From contig CAMDFR010000014.1 of the NCBI GenBank assembly GCA_945897725.1, positions 1-64,000 of the forward strand: DNA of 64,000 bases, given 5' to 3'. Below, one piece after another: positions 32,627-42,568 of this stretch (within the stretch, counting starts at the first letter, position 1; each line of letters opens with the position of its first letter). Both the position numbers and the translations under genes were made by a program. The DNA is from Chitinophaga pinensis. Lineage in GTDB: Bacteria > Bacteroidota > Bacteroidia > Chitinophagales > CAMDFR01. Under the pieces are notes generated by a model that saw only the letters and a list, made by a program, of their open reading frames with translations, made no database searches and was not told the origin of the DNA.

Positions 32627-34762
32627 ATGAGTTATACCAAACAAATAGCGACTAGCTTACAAATCAATGAAAAGTCCGTAAACACAGTATTAGAGCTCTT
32701 AGCTGAAGGTGCGAGCATTCCCTTTATCGCAAGATATAGAAAAGATAAGACCAATAATTTGGATGAAGTACAGATTGAGCAAATTCAACAAGAAAATAAA
32801 CGACTGACAGATTTTTTTCATCGACAGGAAGTGATTTTAAAATCGATTGAAGAGCAGGACAAATTGACACCTGATTTAAAAGCAAAAATTCTTGCCACTA
32901 CTGTATTATCTGAATTAGAAGATATTTATTTACCATACAAACCAAAACGACGAACACGCGCACAAATAGCTAGAGAGCATGGTTTGGAGCCATTAGCTTT
33001 GATTATCTCACTACAAAGAAGCAGTCATTTAATAGAAGAAGCCAAAAGATTTTTACATGATAAAGTACTCACCACCGATGATGCTTTGCAAGGGGCTAGG
33101 GATATTATAGCAGAGAATATTAGTGAAGATGCTATTGTCAGAAGCAAGATTAGAAAGCGTTTTGAGAAATTTGGCTTGTTTAAATCTAAAATCGTCAAAG
33201 GCAAGGAAGAAGAAGGCAATAAGTATAGAGACTATTTTAACTTTAATGAAAAGCTTAGTAGCATTCCTTCTCATCGTATTATGGCGATTATTCGTGGGGT
33301 GATGGAAGGCTTTCTCATCATGGCAATAGAGCCTGATATGGAGGAATATTGTATTGAAGATATAGAAAAAATATATTTAAAATATGGCGACGAAGATTGC
33401 CGTCAACAAATGCAAAAGGCGATTAAAGATTGTTATAAAAGATTATTGCAACCACAATTTGAAAGCGAATGTAGAATGCAATTGAGAGAAAAAGCGGAAA
33501 ACGAAGCGATCAATGTCTTCGCTGAAAACCTACGTCAATTATTGCTTTCATCGCCTTTGGGTACACTAAGAATTTTAAGTATTGATCCAGGTATTCGCAC
33601 AGGCTGCAAAGTCGTTTGTTTGGATAATAGTGGCGCCTTGATTGATAAGACGACTATATTCTTACATGGCAGCAAAGAGCAGGTGCAAGAAGCGGCACAT
33701 AAAATCATGAGCATGGTGGAGAAGCATCGCATTGAAGCTTTTGCGATTGGAGATGGAACGGCAGGTAGAGATACAGAACGCTTTATCAAAGGGCTACAAT
33801 TTACCAATAAAATTCCTTTGTTTTTGGTGAATGAGGATGGCGCATCCATTTATTCGGCGAGCGAGATTGCAAGAAATGAATTTCCAAATGAGGATATCAC
33901 GGTGCGTGGTGCTATTTCTATTGGAAGAAGATTGATGGATCCCTTGGCAGAGCTAGTAAAGATTGACCCGAAATCGATTGGGGTTGGACAATACCAACAT
34001 GACGTCAATCAATTTAAACTCAAAGAAAAGCTTGACCAGACAGTGGTTTCATGCGTAAATGCCGTAGGGGTAAACCTAAATACAGCGAGCAAACAACTAC
34101 TCTCCTATGTCTCAGGGATTGGACCTTTGTTAGCAGAAAATATTATTCAATATAGAGATTCGAATGGTCGATTTAAAAACAGAAAGCAACTCAAAGAGGT
34201 ACCCAGAATGGGTGATAAATCCTATGAACAATGTGCTGGTTTCTTAAGAATAAAAGATGGTGATTCTCGTTTAGATGCAAGTGCGGTGCATCCCGAATCC
34301 TATAGCATTGTTGAACAAATGGCAAAGGAGTTAAAAATAAAAGTGGAAGAACTCATCGGTAAGAATGAATTAATTCAACAAATTAATAAGCAGCAGTACA
34401 TCAATGAAAACATTGGTGTACATACTTTAAATGACATTCTAAACGAATTAAAAAAACCAGGCTTAGATCCAAGAAGCACCGCTGAAGTCTTTGAGTTTTC
34501 AAGCGAAGTGTATGATATCAATGATGTACGAGAAGGGATGATATTACCTGGAATGGTAACGAATATAACGCGCTTCGGTGCCTTTGTAGATATAGGTGTG
34601 AAGCAAGATGGCTTGGTGCATATATCACATATCGCCAATCAGTTTATCAAAGATCCAGCCGATGTTTTGAAGCTTCAACAAAAAGTAATGGTAAAAGTAT
34701 TGGAGGTGGATATCGCCAGAAAAAGAATCAATTTATCTATCAAAGAAGCAGGCTCGCATTGA
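32627..34762 (+). CDS. tex: Tex-like RNA-binding transcription accessory protein
   Basis: This 711-residue cytosolic protein has the full Tex architecture. The N-terminal helical domain carries the signature IPFIARYRKDKTNNLDEVQ, followed by the YqgF/RNase H-like domain (ILSIDPGIRTGCKVV). A helix-hairpin-helix pair (NLNTASKQLLSYVSGIGPLLA) precedes the C-terminal S1 domain (GMVTNITRFGAFVDIGV). Tex binds nucleic acid and is linked to transcription and translation regulation, toxin expression and stress resistance. It is convergent with uvrC, with about 60 nt between stops. Confidence 0.95.
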   Translation: MSYTKQIATSLQINEKSVNTVLELLAEGASIPFIARYRKDKTNNLDEVQIEQIQQENKRLTDFFHRQEVILKSIEEQDKLTPDLKAKILATTVLSELEDIYLPYKPKRRTRAQIAREHGLEPLALIISLQRSSHLIEEAKRFLHDKVLTTDDALQGARDIIAENISEDAIVRSKIRKRFEKFGLFKSKIVKGKEEEGNKYRDYFNFNEKLSSIPSHRIMAIIRGVMEGFLIMAIEPDMEEYCIEDIEKIYLKYGDEDCRQQMQKAIKDCYKRLLQPQFESECRMQLREKAENEAINVFAENLRQLLLSSPLGTLRILSIDPGIRTGCKVVCLDNSGALIDKTTIFLHGSKEQVQEAAHKIMSMVEKHRIEAFAIGDGTAGRDTERFIKGLQFTNKIPLFLVNEDGASIYSASEIARNEFPNEDITVRGAISIGRRLMDPLAELVKIDPKSIGVGQYQHDVNQFKLKEKLDQTVVSCVNAVGVNLNTASKQLLSYVSGIGPLLAENIIQYRDSNGRFKNRKQLKEVPRMGDKSYEQCAGFLRIKDGDSRLDASAVHPESYSIVEQMAKELKIKVEELIGKNELIQQINKQQYINENIGVHTLNDILNELKKPGLDPRSTAEVFEFSSEVYDINDVREGMILPGMVTNITRFGAFVDIGVKQDGLVHISHIANQFIKDPADVLKLQQKVMVKVLEVDIARKRINLSIKEAGSH

Positions 34763-34824
34763 TAGTTGATGTAGACTTAGAATGAAAGAGTTTAAAAAAT
34801 GACTTGGTTTAAAAAGCATACTGC

Positions 34825-36627
34825 TTAATCATTCTCTTCAAAATATTTCTTTACAATAGCTGCTTTTGCATTGCCTAATTTTAGGGCCAAATCATCATGG
34901 CTTGCCAACTTCATATTGCTAATGAGCTTATACTCTTTGAGTAAGATTTTGATGCTTTCTGGACCAATACCTTTGATATTATCGAGCGTAGAAACCAAAG
35001 CTGCTTTGCTTCTTAGCTCTCTGTGAAAGGTAATTCCAAAACGATGTGCTTCATCTCTTAATTGTTGTATCAATTTCAATGTCTCACTTTTTTTATCGAT
35101 ATACAAAGGCAAAGAATCATGCGGAAAATAAATTTCTTCGAGTCGTTTGGCAATGCCGATCACTGCTACCTTACCTTTTAATCCTAATTTTGTTAAGCTA
35201 GTCATAGCGGCGCTGAGTTGTCCTTTGCCACCATCGATAATGATCAATTGTGGCATGGGTAAATGCTCTTCAACAAATTTTGAATAGCGTCGAAAGACAG
35301 CCTCCTCCATGGTTGCAAAATCATCTGGTCCGACCACCGTCTGCACCTTAAAATGTCGATACTCTTTTTTAGCGGCACGTGCATTTTTAAAAACCACACA
35401 AGCCGAGACAGGATTGGTCCCTTGAATATTCGAGTTATCGAAACATTCGATATGAACAGGTAATTCGGTGAGACGTAAATCTACTTGCATCTGCGCTAAT
35501 ATCCTATTGGCGGGTGTCTCATGCTTTAGTTTTACCAAGGAAGTCAAACGTTGACGTAAAGCGTATAATGCATTTTTCATAGACAAATCAACCAATTTCT
35601 TTTTCTCACCAACTTGTGGTAATGTGATTTTGACTTTCTCATTTTCATATGTCACAGGAATAGAAAGCACCAATTCTTCATATTCGTCGCCGTTTTGAAT
35701 ACGTACCTCATCAATGGCAGCCAGCAATACTTCCTCATTCGACTCTTCGAGTTTTCGTTTTACTTCGTAAGTTCTAGTGCTCGTAATAGTGCCATTAAAG
35801 ATTTTAAAATAATTGATAAAACATAAGCCATCTCTTTCTGCAAGGGCAAACACATCAAGGTTTGTAAGCTTGGTGCTAACGATCGTTGACTTCTGCATAT
35901 AGCTACCCAAATAGAGCAATTTTTCTTTGATATCATTGGCTGCTTCAAATTCAAAATTTTCTGCAAGGCCTATCATTTTTTTATTTAACTCTTCGATTAC
36001 CCAAGAGATATTGCCTTTTAAAATCTGTCGAATATTGGTCATCGATTGTACATATTCAGCTTCACTTTGTTTGCCCACACAAGGACCCAAACAATTGCCT
36101 ATATGATATTCGAGACAAACCTTAAACTTATTAGCATCAATGTTTTTCTGACTTAGATTTAAATTACAAGTCCGCATCGGAAAGGCCTTGGTAAAGGTTT
36201 CTAGAATCAATTTCACTCGAGAAACTGCAGTGTATGGGCCAAAATATTCAGAGCCGTCACGTACTAGATTACGAGTTAAAAAGACACGAGGGAAAGGTTC
36301 ATTTTTGATGCAAACGAAAGGATAGGTTTTATCATCCTTGAGCATCACATTATACTTCGGCTGATGTTCTTTGATGAGGCTATTTTCAAGTAGCAAGGCA
36401 TCTTGCTCGGTATACACCACTGTAAATTCTATTTTATAAATCTTGATAACAAGCAATTTTGTTCTTGCACTTTCCAACTTGTGATTGGTGAAATACGAAC
36501 TCACTCGCTTCTTCAAATTCTTGGCTTTGCCCACATAGAGCAGATCTCCATCTTTGTCGTAATAGCGATAGACTCCCGGTTGTTCAGGAATATCAATGCG
36601 TAATGTATCAAATTGCTCGTAGGTCAT
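34825..36627 (-). CDS. uvrC: Excinuclease ABC subunit C
   Basis: This 600-residue nuclease makes both incisions in nucleotide excision repair with UvrA and UvrB. The N-terminal GIY-YIG domain is PGVYRYYDKDGDLLYVGKA. A cysteine-rich segment (CLEYHIGNCLGPCVG) follows, then the UvrB-contacting UVR-like region (LAENFEFEAANDIKEK). The C-terminal RNase H-like half (IECFDNSNIQGTNPV) and a tandem HhH end (IKGIGPESIKILL) complete it. The start is the ATG at 36627 (MTYEQFD); upstream in-frame codons encode no conserved sequence. Confidence 0.96.
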   Translation of the reverse strand: MTYEQFDTLRIDIPEQPGVYRYYDKDGDLLYVGKAKNLKKRVSSYFTNHKLESARTKLLVIKIYKIEFTVVYTEQDALLLENSLIKEHQPKYNVMLKDDKTYPFVCIKNEPFPRVFLTRNLVRDGSEYFGPYTAVSRVKLILETFTKAFPMRTCNLNLSQKNIDANKFKVCLEYHIGNCLGPCVGKQSEAEYVQSMTNIRQILKGNISWVIEELNKKMIGLAENFEFEAANDIKEKLLYLGSYMQKSTIVSTKLTNLDVFALAERDGLCFINYFKIFNGTITSTRTYEVKRKLEESNEEVLLAAIDEVRIQNGDEYEELVLSIPVTYENEKVKITLPQVGEKKKLVDLSMKNALYALRQRLTSLVKLKHETPANRILAQMQVDLRLTELPVHIECFDNSNIQGTNPVSACVVFKNARAAKKEYRHFKVQTVVGPDDFATMEEAVFRRYSKFVEEHLPMPQLIIIDGGKGQLSAAMTSLTKLGLKGKVAVIGIAKRLEEIYFPHDSLPLYIDKKSETLKLIQQLRDEAHRFGITFHRELRSKAALVSTLDNIKGIGPESIKILLKEYKLISNMKLASHDDLALKLGNAKAAIVKKYFEEND

Positions 36628-36696
36628 TCTAATGTAAAAGTAAAGTATAATCCATTTTTGAATCACTTATTTCGCATCATTTTTTGGCATTTTTTT

Positions 36697-36790
36697 TGGG
36701 CCTGCTCGTTGGCAGAAATCAGATGCCAACTTCACCGGGCTCTTCGCAGTGCGCGGCACTTGCTTCGATCCCTCAGGCAATATTTGCGCT
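36697..36790. repeat. GC-rich intergenic island (copy F)
   Basis: It contains GGGCTCTTCGC (36737-36747) and GCTTCGATCCCTCA (36762-36775), in the same order as GGGCTTTCCGC and GCTTCAATCCCTTA of copy D. It fills part of the 288-bp gap upstream of uvrC; I see no gene there. Confidence 0.5.
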
Positions 36791-36915
36791 CATGGCAATT
36801 GTCTATCCCATGGTGCAATTGATGCTTTAGTCAAGCAAATAAGAATATATCGGAAAAAAAATGACGACGCTTATTTTCAAATAGGTAGCGAATGAAAGCA
36901 ATCTTGTAAAGCGCT

Positions 36916-37125
36916 TTATTTCTTCTTTACAAACATCGTTTTGATCACAATCATAGTGCCGTCTACCTTACCTTCTATGGCATCCTCATCATCCGTTAAA
37001 CGAATATTTTTTACTGCCGTTCCTTGCTTGATATCTTTTGCCATTCCCTTCACTTTTAAGGATTTGGTAATGATGACTGAATCGCCAGCTTGTAGGATGT
37101 TTCCGTTGCTATCTTTTGGTTCCAT
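36916..37125 (-). CDS. PhnA-domain protein (YjdM C-terminal type)
   Basis: This 69-residue protein corresponds to the C-terminal domain of YjdM/PhnA. It shows the SH3-like pattern KDSNGNILQAGDSVIITKSLKV and GTAVKNIRLTDDEDAIEGKVDG. The N-terminal zinc ribbon of full-length PhnA (about 110 residues) is absent, which is common in Bacteroidota. The name alkylphosphonate utilisation protein is historical and no phosphonate genes are present. The ATG at 37125 is preceded by a perfect TACTTTTG box 28 nt upstream. The longer open frame upstream overlaps this promoter. Confidence 0.85.
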   Translation of the reverse strand: MEPKDSNGNILQAGDSVIITKSLKVKGMAKDIKQGTAVKNIRLTDDEDAIEGKVDGTMIVIKTMFVKKK

Positions 37126-37152
37126 AGAATGTTGATTTACTTGAAGTAGATA

Positions 37153-37160
37153 CAAAAGTA
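37153..37160 (-). promoter_or_regulatory. -7 promoter box for the PhnA-domain gene
   Basis: The minus strand reads TACTTTTG, followed by TATC. It lies 28 nt before the ATG at 37125 and fixes that start. No -33 TTTG is seen. Confidence 0.55.
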
Positions 37161-37244
37161 CGGAAGTTCTAAGGAATAAGTGCTAAGATCATGGACAGAT
37201 AAGATTTCTAAGCCATCATAAAGAGATAAAACCAGAAGAATGCA

Positions 37245-38573
37245 TTAATCATCACTCTGATGAAACAATAATTCATCGGCCTTCACCACCATAAAACCAT
37301 CCAAAGCATCGTTAAACAATGGATCTCTATTAAAGCCAATAATCTTGGCATTTTGTTGAAAATACTTTTTGTATAAGACAGGCATTTTCAATCGATGCAA
37401 ATCAATATCTTCCAGTAGATAATCTAACTTAATAGCCGAGCCATCTTGAGCTTTGAACAATACTTCTGTATCCAATTTTTTAAAATCAGGCTTAAAGGCA
37501 TTTTTTGGTTTCACCAAGGTGGCGAGTTTTTTATCAAAATGGTATTTCTTCACAAATTTCACAATAACCGATTGCGAGACTTTTGAATATTTATTGCTGA
37601 TGGTGACTGGACCAATGATATAATCGATATGTTTATTGTTTTTTGCGAATTGATGAATGCCTTTCCAAAGCAAAAACAATGGCAATCTTTTTTGTTGATA
37701 TTCGGCTGAAACAAATGACCTACCAAGTTCTAAGCAATGTGACAACATGGGAAACATCGCCTTTTTGATTTGAAACAAGCTTCGTATGTAAAATCCCTTG
37801 GGACCATAATGCTCCATAATATATTTACCATCACCAAGTCTGTATGCCCCTGCGATTTGTTTGTTGATTTTGTCCCACAAAAAAAGATGCAGATAATGCA
37901 AATCAAAATCATCTAAATCAATCTCATTAAGGGTACCCTCTCCTACTGCTCGAAAAACGATTTCGCGACAACGACCAATTTCATGAACGATATTGGGACT
38001 CTTTTTTGCTTTGGTGATGAATAACTCAAATCCACTTTGTTCGAGGTATTTGTTGGTCGCTCTGAGTGCCACTATTTCTTTCTCAATAGCACTTGTCGAT
38101 TTAGGATGAACAATAGGCGAAGCTTTGGTTTCGGTGAAGTAAGTATCTACATCTAATGAAGTACCCAAGGCAAATAATCGTGCTCGGATATAACGATATT
38201 TTTTAGAGAATCCCTCAAACAATTCAAGATCGGTATAGCGAATCATTCTACCAAAACGAATCATGTCATCCTTATTTTTTTTTGCTTTGATGTCGATATA
38301 GGCAGGAATAAATACAAAATCTTGCTCTTCACTTAGCTTTATAAAATGCTTCAACTTTTTCCATCCAAGCTTTTTTAAATCAAATTCTGGGAGTGCAATC
38401 ACCTTGATATGCTTGAGTTTTAAGGATGGATTTTTGAGTAATAACATCCTCTCTATCTTTTTTTTCTTTGTAGACTTTTCTGTCCCATTATAATAAACAA
38501 TGACCTTATCCTCCGTTTGGATCAGTGGTACTTTTCTCAGATTTAGTGCACTATTAATGACTTGTTCTATCAT
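37245..38573 (-). CDS. GNAT/OlsB-like N-acyltransferase
   Basis: This 442-residue protein has the OlsB/GlsB-type GNAT domain in its C-terminal half: EIGRCREIVFRAVGEGT (about residue 200), then HLFLWDKINKQIAGAYRLG and YIRSLFQIKKAMFP. These enzymes N-acylate ornithine or glycine to make amino lipids; Bacteroides uses GlsB for glycine lipids. The Lys-rich N-terminal 180 residues are an extension not found in short OlsB proteins, and their function is unknown. The ATG overlaps the stop of the upstream hydrolase gene (ATGA), so the pair is coupled. Membrane amino-lipid synthesis is a reasonable but unproven role. Confidence 0.75.
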   Translation of the reverse strand: MIEQVINSALNLRKVPLIQTEDKVIVYYNGTEKSTKKKKIERMLLLKNPSLKLKHIKVIALPEFDLKKLGWKKLKHFIKLSEEQDFVFIPAYIDIKAKKNKDDMIRFGRMIRYTDLELFEGFSKKYRYIRARLFALGTSLDVDTYFTETKASPIVHPKSTSAIEKEIVALRATNKYLEQSGFELFITKAKKSPNIVHEIGRCREIVFRAVGEGTLNEIDLDDFDLHYLHLFLWDKINKQIAGAYRLGDGKYIMEHYGPKGFYIRSLFQIKKAMFPMLSHCLELGRSFVSAEYQQKRLPLFLLWKGIHQFAKNNKHIDYIIGPVTISNKYSKVSQSVIVKFVKKYHFDKKLATLVKPKNAFKPDFKKLDTEVLFKAQDGSAIKLDYLLEDIDLHRLKMPVLYKKYFQQNAKIIGFNRDPLFNDALDGFMVVKADELLFHQSDD

Positions 38574-39607
38574 GCTAAAGGGCTTTTAGTGTAAAGCAAA
38601 AAATGGTTGATGGATTTAGATAAATTGAAGACCTCCTTCATCAGATTCCAGCCGATTTTCAAATCACCATGATCTAATAACGACGTTAAATTGAGTAGCA
38701 GATGCTTGTTCTTCTCCTTCAATAAATGATACAGAGAAACAGATTCGGAGGAGGCGATAACATTATCTTCTTTCCCATGAATAATGGTGATTGGCAAGGC
38801 TAACTTCGACGCATGGCTCGCCACATCTAATTGTTCTTTCCAACGTGATGCGTCTGGCATATTATTCCATGCCTGCAATAACAAGTTTGTTCGAAGGCTA
38901 GGATCTTGGATCAGCTGCTTATATAAACTCGAGGCTGCGGGATTGGCCTGTAGCATTACTCTAGGCAAAGCAGGAATGGGTCTTTTAAATCCATTGTCTT
39001 CAATAGCGGTTTGAATGATGACAGATAAATCAACCTGTTTGTCGATGGCATAGCTGAGAAAATTTTTCATTAAAATATGCATCCCATAATCATCCACTTC
39101 AGAAGTAGATGATAAAACAAACTTCATTGATTTTTCTATACTACAGTAGGTGCCTAACAAACACAAAGAAGAAACTATTTGATGAGGCAAATTGGCAATA
39201 GCCAAGGCACACATGCCTGCGGTATATGATGGTGCAAAGACAGCAGGTTTTAAATGCCTTGGATTTAGTTTTTCATCCTTGGCGATGGCGCTAATCACTT
39301 CTTGAATTTCGAGTACACTATTGGGATCTATAAGCAATTGGTCAATTTTTTTTATCTGAGGACTAATGACAGTGTATCCTAGCTTTTGGAATGTCCTAGA
39401 CACGGCAATCATTCGTTTGTCTTTATAGCCATTGACAGAAAAACCCGTGAATGTAATGATAATACCCAAAGGCTCTTCTGCCGCTTCATAATAAAGGATT
39501 GGTATGGTAGCCGAGGCAAGCTTTAGTTTTTTTTCATCACCCGCATCAGTATTCTTTTTGATAGAAGAATAGTAGATAAATTGTAGTCCTTCTGAAAATA
39601 TTTTCAT
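38570..39607 (-). CDS. Alpha/beta hydrolase with non-canonical nucleophile elbow
   Basis: This 345-residue protein shows an alpha/beta hydrolase pattern: the oxyanion region IIITFTGFSVNGYKDKRM, a nucleophile elbow at Ser127 in FAPSYTAG, an acidic residue in IIHGKEDNVI, and a C-terminal His in LLDHGDLKIG. The elbow lacks the usual Gly-x-Ser-x-Gly (it is A-P-S-Y-T), so the geometry may differ or the enzyme may be inactive. No signal peptide is present. It is coupled by a 4-nt overlap to the OlsB-like acyltransferase, which hints at lipid or acyl transfer. The ATG at 39607 is preferred to the TTG three bases before it. Confidence 0.75.
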   Translation of the reverse strand: MKIFSEGLQFIYYSSIKKNTDAGDEKKLKLASATIPILYYEAAEEPLGIIITFTGFSVNGYKDKRMIAVSRTFQKLGYTVISPQIKKIDQLLIDPNSVLEIQEVISAIAKDEKLNPRHLKPAVFAPSYTAGMCALAIANLPHQIVSSLCLLGTYCSIEKSMKFVLSSTSEVDDYGMHILMKNFLSYAIDKQVDLSVIIQTAIEDNGFKRPIPALPRVMLQANPAASSLYKQLIQDPSLRTNLLLQAWNNMPDASRWKEQLDVASHASKLALPITIIHGKEDNVIASSESVSLYHLLKEKNKHLLLNLTSLLDHGDLKIGWNLMKEVFNLSKSINHFLLYTKSPLA

Positions 39608-39655
39608 CAATGAATCAATATGGTTGAGAGATTATGATATCTTAATTCAATAAGA

Positions 39656-39663
39656 CAAAAATA
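39656..39663 (-). promoter_or_regulatory. -7 promoter box for the hydrolase-acyltransferase operon
   Basis: On the minus strand TATTTTTG matches TAnnTTTG, about 49 nt before the hydrolase ATG. Confidence 0.5.
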
Positions 39664-39865
39664 TACTTTAGTTCTTTCCTGATAATTATTAGAGTGTTAC
39701 CAAAACATTATTGAATCGAAATACGGCTGGCGACTGATATTCTAAAAACACGAAATTAAAGGCGATATTTTGCAAGCATCTACAGATTTTTTGATGGTGA
39801 CTGAGTATCTGTTTGATATTTATATAAAATAAAAATTTACTAAAAAGTTGCCACTAAATGAATCA

Positions 39866-39945
39866 CTGCTGTCGGCGTCGTATGCCATAGCCCAGACCGT
39901 CGCGGCATCCTTTTTTCTGTTCTAAAAAAGATAGAGCAAAGGGCT
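39866..39945. repeat. GC-rich intergenic island (copy G)
   Basis: A GC-rich block (GGCGTCGTATGCCATAGCCC and a following CGTCGCGGCATCC) lies within a 550-bp AT-rich gap. Its likeness to the other copies is weak. The rest of this gap holds only two promoters; I see no gene. Confidence 0.3.
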
Positions 39946-40104
39946 GGATAAGCTCCAAAATGTTGTGAAAGAATATTTATCTTGGCCAACAACTTTGTAG
40001 TTTTCGTCGAAAAGCCTTAGGAGCTTAGCTTTACTCCATTGCTACATAAAAAATTTGGGATGATATAAATTATGGATAGACTAGCTGAAAAAAGCAAAAA
40101 TGAC

Positions 40105-40112
40105 TATATTTG
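40105..40112 (+). promoter_or_regulatory. -7 promoter box for paaN
   Basis: TATATTTG followed by A matches TAnnTTTG, 47 nt before the ATG at 40159. Confidence 0.55.
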
Positions 40113-40158
40113 ACAAAGAATTAAAGAATTCAATTTATCACAAAATAGCACATCATAC

Positions 40159-41811
40159 ATGGCACTTTCAGCTCAATACAAAGACATTCTCGACAAAGCA
40201 ATTCAGGCAATACATGCGAGAACATTTTTTGCACAATATCCAGAACATCCAAAAGCCTATGGCGAAGATGCTGCCACTCAAGGACTAGAAAAATACAATA
40301 GTTATCTTCAACATCAATTCACAGAATTGTTACAGGAAAACCCTTCTAGCTGGATAGGAGAAGAAGAGTCACCCTTTACAGGAGAAAAATTAGGCATTAA
40401 ATATCCTGCTTTCGATATAGAAAATATTGTGATTCGTGCCGGAAGAGCGATGTCTTCTTGGAGGAATGTTTCTATAGATGATAGAGCAGAGGTGCTAGTA
40501 GATTCTTTAGAAAGAATTTCTAAAAGGTTTAATGAAATTGCATACGCTACTATGCATACCACTGGACAGGCCTTTATGATGTCGTTTCAGGCGAGTGGCC
40601 CACATGCCAATGATCGTGCTTTAGAGGCTTTAGCCATGGGATATGAAGAGTTGAATCGTTTCCCTTCGTCTGTGATTTGGGATAAACCGATGGGTAAGTT
40701 TAACGTCGTGTTACAAAAGCAGTTTAAGGCGGTTCCAAAAGGCGTTGCACTGATTATTGGTTGCTCCACTTTCCCTATTTGGAATAGTGTACCAGGGATG
40801 TATGCCTCTTTAATGACCGGCAACAGCATTATCGTAAAGCCTCATCCAAAGGCTGTTTTACCCATTGCCATTGTAGTTGCAGAAATACAACAAGCCTTGA
40901 AAGCAAAGGGATTGGATCCATTGATTTGTCAATTGGCAGTAGATGCATCAGACAAATTGATCACAAAAGAACTTTGCGAACATGATGTGGTGAAAATGAT
41001 AGATTATACGGGAGGTTCGACCTTTGGAGATTATGTAGAAGGACTAAAAAACAAAACTGTATTCACTGAAAAAGCGGGTGTCAACTCTGTCATTATTGAC
41101 TCAGTAGAAGACTTAGCACCAGTGGTTCAGAATTTAGCTTTTGCCGTTTCATTGTACAGTGGTCAGATGTGCACCGCACCACAGAATTTCTTTATCCCAG
41201 CCTCAGGTGTAAAAGGCAAGGATACAACGCATAGCTATGAAGAAGTGGTTGCTGCGCTAAAGGATGCCATCGGAGGCATTGCCAATAACCCTAAGATGGC
41301 GGCAGGTACTTATGGCGCAATTCAAAATGAATTGACCTTGAAAAGGGTGAATTCAGTAAAAAAATTGGATGCCGCTATTCTGCTCGACTCACAGAAAGTA
41401 GAGCATATGGAATTTCCGAATGCAAGATCTATTTCACCAATTATCTTGGAACTTGAAGCGAAGGATTTTGGAATTTACGAGAATGAATTGTTTGGTCCGA
41501 TTATCCTTTTTATCAAAACAAAAGATACCGAAGAATCGCTTCGTTTGGCAAAAGAAATGTCACAGAAACACGGCGCTATTACCTGTGCAGCCTATTGTAC
41601 AGATGAAAGCATCGCACAAAAAATTAATGACGAAATGGAATTAGCATTCACACCAGTCTCCTTAAATTTAACTGGAATGATTTGGGTGAATCAACATGCT
41701 GCTTTTTCTGATTTCCATGTGACTGGTGGAAACCCTGCAGGAAATGCATCTTTCACCAATCCAGAATATATAAACAAAAGATTTGTTTGGGTAGGACACA
41801 GAAAAGTATAG
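40159..41811 (+). CDS. paaN: PaaN-type aldehyde dehydrogenase (phenylacetate degradation)
   Basis: This 550-residue aldehyde dehydrogenase superfamily protein belongs to the PaaN family. It has the N-terminal extension (QYPEHPKAYGEDAATQGL), then the NAD-binding KPHPKAVLPI, the glycine motif DYTGGSTFGDYVEG, and the nucleophile region SLYSGQMCTAPQNFF with the catalytic Cys. In the phenylacetate pathway it oxidises the ring-opened aldehyde. No other paa genes occur in the window, so the substrate is inferred from the family alone. It has its own promoter. Confidence 0.87.
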   Translation: MALSAQYKDILDKAIQAIHARTFFAQYPEHPKAYGEDAATQGLEKYNSYLQHQFTELLQENPSSWIGEEESPFTGEKLGIKYPAFDIENIVIRAGRAMSSWRNVSIDDRAEVLVDSLERISKRFNEIAYATMHTTGQAFMMSFQASGPHANDRALEALAMGYEELNRFPSSVIWDKPMGKFNVVLQKQFKAVPKGVALIIGCSTFPIWNSVPGMYASLMTGNSIIVKPHPKAVLPIAIVVAEIQQALKAKGLDPLICQLAVDASDKLITKELCEHDVVKMIDYTGGSTFGDYVEGLKNKTVFTEKAGVNSVIIDSVEDLAPVVQNLAFAVSLYSGQMCTAPQNFFIPASGVKGKDTTHSYEEVVAALKDAIGGIANNPKMAAGTYGAIQNELTLKRVNSVKKLDAAILLDSQKVEHMEFPNARSISPIILELEAKDFGIYENELFGPIILFIKTKDTEESLRLAKEMSQKHGAITCAAYCTDESIAQKINDEMELAFTPVSLNLTGMIWVNQHAAFSDFHVTGGNPAGNASFTNPEYINKRFVWVGHRKV

Positions 41812-41865
41812 TTTATTTTCATTGATCAACACCCGTTAAGACAGCTACATTGCTGATTTAAAAAA

Positions 41866-42546
41866 ATGCTGAAGCATCCATTTACTTTTCTTATGATGGC
41901 CTTGTGCCTTTGCTTTATGATTGCTTGTGAAAACAAAGTAAACAAAAGCGATGTAATGCTACAAGATGCTCCTAAAATCATCAGTGACATTGCCACTACT
42001 TCTTATGCCATTAATCCGAATACTTCGGTCGTTAAATGGATGTCCTCTTTTAGATTTATGCCTGGCGAACATCATGGAAATATTAAAATCATAGAAGGAA
42101 ATCTGATATTGGACGGTGATTATATGGTGGGGGGAAATGTTTTGTTAAATATGAAAAGCATATCAGACAATGATTTGAGTGAGGCAGATGAAAATGCTAA
42201 ATTAACCAATCATTTAAAAAACACTTCCTTCTTTCACACAGATTCGTTCGCAACAGCGCTGCTACAAATTACGAGTGTAGTGTATAGTTTTGACGAGACA
42301 AAGAAGGTACAAAAAGCGAAGATAAACGCAGAATTAACGATAAAAGGTATCAAAAATGCTATCATCATTCCTGCCGACATTGAAAATATAAATAACGAAA
42401 TCAGCGTTGTTGCGCACTTTTATATTGATAGAAAAATATGGAATTTAAGTGATGAAGTCAAGCAAGTAGTAGCTGATCCAAACATAGAGAAAAACGCCAA
42501 TAAAGATTTGGAGTTTGAATGGCTTATCAAAGCCGATAGGCAATAG
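41866..42546 (+). CDS. YceI-like lipoprotein
   Basis: This 226-residue lipoprotein has a lipobox ending at Cys21 (CFMIAC). The mature part shows the YceI pattern: YAINPNTSVVKWMSSFRFM near the start, then HHGNIKIIEGNLILDGDYMVGG, and LTIKGIKNAIIIPADIE towards the end. YceI-domain proteins are lipocalin-like and bind polyisoprenoids or other hydrophobic ligands in the periplasm. It follows paaN by 54 nt and may be co-transcribed. Its stop faces the GNAT gene. Confidence 0.82.
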   Translation: MLKHPFTFLMMALCLCFMIACENKVNKSDVMLQDAPKIISDIATTSYAINPNTSVVKWMSSFRFMPGEHHGNIKIIEGNLILDGDYMVGGNVLLNMKSISDNDLSEADENAKLTNHLKNTSFFHTDSFATALLQITSVVYSFDETKKVQKAKINAELTIKGIKNAIIIPADIENINNEISVVAHFYIDRKIWNLSDEVKQVVADPNIEKNANKDLEFEWLIKADRQ

Positions 42547-42568
42547 ACTCAAACTATTCAAAGGCTCA

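Noticed and set aside
36613-36822. A 69-codon open frame over the uvrC upstream region
   Set aside because: It consists of the GC-rich island F read through; the protein has no family resemblance.
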